DNA from: Hybos culiciformis
Taxonomy: Eukaryota; Arthropoda; Insecta; Diptera; Hybotidae
NCBI GenBank assembly: GCA_964007475.1
Contig: OZ023273.1
Span: 98,994,533-99,058,532 of the forward strand
Direction: 5' to 3'
Length of the DNA: 64,000 nucleotides
In this document: positions 61,570-64,000 of the stretch, in pieces
Position numbering within the stretch: the stretch's first letter is position 1
Layout of the letters: every line of letters begins with the position of its first letter
Translations under genes and position numbers: made by a program
The notes under the pieces: model-generated
Told to the model about the DNA's origin: nothing
What the model saw: the letters and a program-made list of their open reading frames with translations, nothing else
Databases searched by the model: none

Positions 61570-63292
61570 TTTCGTTAAAATAAAATTTGAAGATTTTTAC
61601 AAGAATTGAAACTTTGTTATAGTTTTAAAAAAAAACATGTTTCATAATTTTTGAATGCAAATGTTAATAGTTCCATCACTTATCATATATAACCCTAAGA
61701 TATAATAGTTTTAGAGACTTTTGTGCCTAATATTTTATTACGTCAATGTTAGCTTTCAAACTGAAGTGTAGTTTCTTAGTTAGCTAAAATATATATAGTA
61801 GTTCACATATAGTTTAAAATCTCCAAAAATTTGAGTTATACACTTTCTAACGTTTGTAATTAAGATTTTTTGGCATACTTTTCCCAAACTTTTTGTTTTG
61901 TCACACCTTTTACATAATAATAAACGTATAGTAATAAATTAATGTTTCGGCATATAATAATATTTATTAAATAAATATAAATATTTTAATGTTCAAATAA
62001 ACATAAGCATAGAATAATTTTTTTAAATACCTAATAAAAAATATATAATTAAATAAATAATAGAAATTTTCGACATTTAAACTTAAAACAAATACTTTTA
62101 TTATTATTATTTTTTTAAGAGAAATCATAATCTTTATCAAAATTAAAGAGTTTGATAGTACTAAAAAATGTTTTTTTTTGGGGAATATATGGAGAAGATT
62201 GAGGAAATTTTGTTAGCTTTTTTATCGCCAACATTTTAATTTAAAACAAAAAAGTGTTATGATGCTGCTCATTTTCTGTATAGTAATTTTATTAAATTTC
62301 TTTCATCTCTATACATGAATATGTTTCACTTTCTGTTTTTATAATTTATCTCTCATCATTGAATACACACTTTATATTATGTTATTCTAACTCAAAAAAA
62401 GTTCCAATGTTAGCTGCTTTTAAAGCCCAAGTTCATGCAACACTTTAATTTCTTGTTTTCTTTAAGGGCATAGTATTGCGATTACAGAGTGTTTTGTTAA
62501 ACATTAAAAAAAAAAAAACAATTACAGCATTTTTATTTAAAAATTAATTTTCTATTTTACATTTATATTAATTATTACAGGATGCATGAAAATGAGTTTG
62601 AAAAAAAAAAAAAGTTTCTAAAACAAAATAGTATTTATTATTTAGGCTTTAAGCTTTACACATTGGTTGTTCAGGAACTTCTTAGTTTGATCCTTCTAAT
62701 TATTTGAAAGAAACTCACATTTTTCAATAAGTATTTAAATTTTTTTTTTATTCAATAATTTTATTTTTTTTTAAATATACATCTCGAAAAAAAAACGGCG
62801 CAAAAAAAATGGTCTTAAATAAGGCAGGGATGTAGAAGGGGAACGTGGGAGAGCGGCTCCATAATACCTTGTTCGCATTATAATTTAAATTCCCTTTATA
62901 TTCTGGAAAACAAATTGCCGTTCGCATTACAAAATTTGATGAGAACTGGAATTTGATGATGTAAAAAAAAAAATTGAGAAAGAGAAAAAGTTTTTGTTGT
63001 TGAAAATTTTGACTTTTTATCTCGCTTTTTATCAATTTTTTTTGTTTTTTTTTTCATTTTGACTCGAATTTGACAAGAAAATTGTTGCCAACTATAACAA
63101 AATTTCAAAAAATGAGTGAAAATAACTATAAATGTAGAATTCTAACCCTGACAAACTAGAATATGAAAGTGGAATATACATAACGATCACAATATTTTTT
63201 GTTTTTTTGGATGTTATTATACAAAAATTTTGTTGATATGATTGAACAGATTGAAGAATTAACGATAATGCATTATATAAGATAAAACGGGG
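61570..63292. other. No gene recognised
   Basis: AT-rich sequence. At 62820-63080 the composition is more even and GTTCGCATTA occurs twice (about 62872 and 62921), perhaps a decayed repeat. No supported gene. Confidence 0.5.
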
Positions 63293-63370
63293 GGCAGACA
63301 GTTGCCCAAATGACATTTGACAATCTGACATTTGCCCACGGACATTTGACAATCTGACATTCGACAATCG
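63293..63370. repeat. Short minisatellite of GACATTTG/GACAATC units
   Basis: Units such as GACATTTGACAATCTGACAT are repeated twice within 78 bp (63312 and 63341 onward) with GCCCA/TTGCCC spacers. The arrangement recalls the 16-bp minisatellite at 15546-15930 but the sequence differs. Confidence 0.65.
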
Positions 63371-64000
63371 AAATAACAACTCTTTTGAGTTGAGAATATG
63401 TATTGTATACCTATTTTTATTAACGTCATTTACCGATTATTTAAAAAAATAAATTAGATGATTTGAAAATTCATATCAGTTTTTAATTCAAAATTCTGAT
63501 TTATACCTACCCCCTCGCACTCTAGCAACTTTTTCAAAGCAACTTTTTAATCACAGAGGTCGATCATACTTATGTAAGTTTCCTTTAATAGAGCCTTTAA
63601 ACTTCAAATAGTCTTTAAAACTGTATCATTAATTTCCAATTTTAAATAATTTTTATTTTGGACTTTTATATTGCACACATTACAATTTATCATCATTTAA
63701 ATGGAATTCTAAAATATGTACTGATTTCATGATTCTCTCTTCTTATACATCCTCTTTTATATTACTTATTAAATATCAACATTATTATCCCATTTGTACA
63801 CAATTCATTAACTTCACTAAAATAAAATAGTAAATCACTAAATTTAATAGAATCTGATATTTTATGATAAATACCATGTAATATTTGGCACAGTTTTTAT
63901 TAAATAATGAAAAACAAAAAAAAAAAAAAAAAATTTAATATGTACAATATACATATTTGTACATAAATCTTTTCTTTTTTTTTTTATAAATATGTATAAA
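63371..64000. other. No gene recognised
   Basis: AT-rich sequence to the window end. Nothing supported. Confidence 0.5.

Noticed and set aside
62748..63108. Two overlapping minus-strand frames of 70-95 codons
   Set aside because: Low-complexity Phe/Lys-rich translations of A/T runs; no protein family or gene context.

Overview
The window is nuclear DNA of an animal, almost certainly an insect or a close arthropod relative. It is very AT-rich, its genes have many introns with GT/AG borders, and its proteins are closest in form to animal families. The palindromic word GTAGGTACCTAC and insect-type transposons (mariner, Ty3/gypsy, Jockey, MITEs) recur. I cannot name the species or order. Positions 15246-15445 are a 200-N assembly gap.

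Five host genes can be read exon by exon with phases that agree. (1) Rab30-type small GTPase, minus strand, 2667-6493, four coding exons. (2) TOLLIP (C2 plus CUE adaptor), minus strand, 30558-34795, five coding exons. (3) Proteasome subunit alpha-1 (PSMA1 / Prosalpha6), plus strand, 37199-38526 plus an initiator-Met exon upstream, head-to-head with TOLLIP. (4) A G-alpha-12/13 subunit (concertina type), minus strand, 39410-44682, six coding exons. (5) An EDEM3-type ER mannosidase-like protein with GH47 and PA domains, plus strand, 50162-56984, ten coding exons. They are unrelated housekeeping or signalling genes: Golgi trafficking, endosomal sorting of ubiquitinated cargo, proteasome core, Rho-linked G-protein signalling, and ER glycoprotein quality control. 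They share no pathway beyond a loose protein-turnover theme.

Much of the rest is mobile DNA at various stages of decay. At 18.8-22.6 kb a Ty3/gypsy element (CsRn1-like pol) with matching short LTRs and a 4-bp target duplication sits inside a dead mariner transposase. At 23.6-26.4 kb there is a second, broken Ty3/gypsy element on the minus strand. At 46.6-49.3 kb lies a 5'-truncated Jockey-type element with an uninterrupted 811-codon frame. Several non-autonomous elements have clear ends: two TTAA-flanked MITEs (one starts 2 bp past the Rab30 stop codon), two strikingly GC-rich foldback elements with 6-bp target duplications (36.2 and 50.6 kb), and a hAT-type MITE with an 8-bp duplication (45.7 kb). 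A tRNA-type SINE head and a 5S-rRNA-like SINE fragment are also present.

The stretches 1-2.2, 7.4-10.1, 10.4-15.2, 16-18.8, 26.4-30.5 and 61-64 kb hold no gene I can support. Two unexplained coding-like stretches remain downstream of EDEM3: 58040-58312 (+) and about 59640-60140 (-). I found no clearly new biological system. The most distinctive items are the GC-rich foldback family and these two unidentified coding-like stretches.
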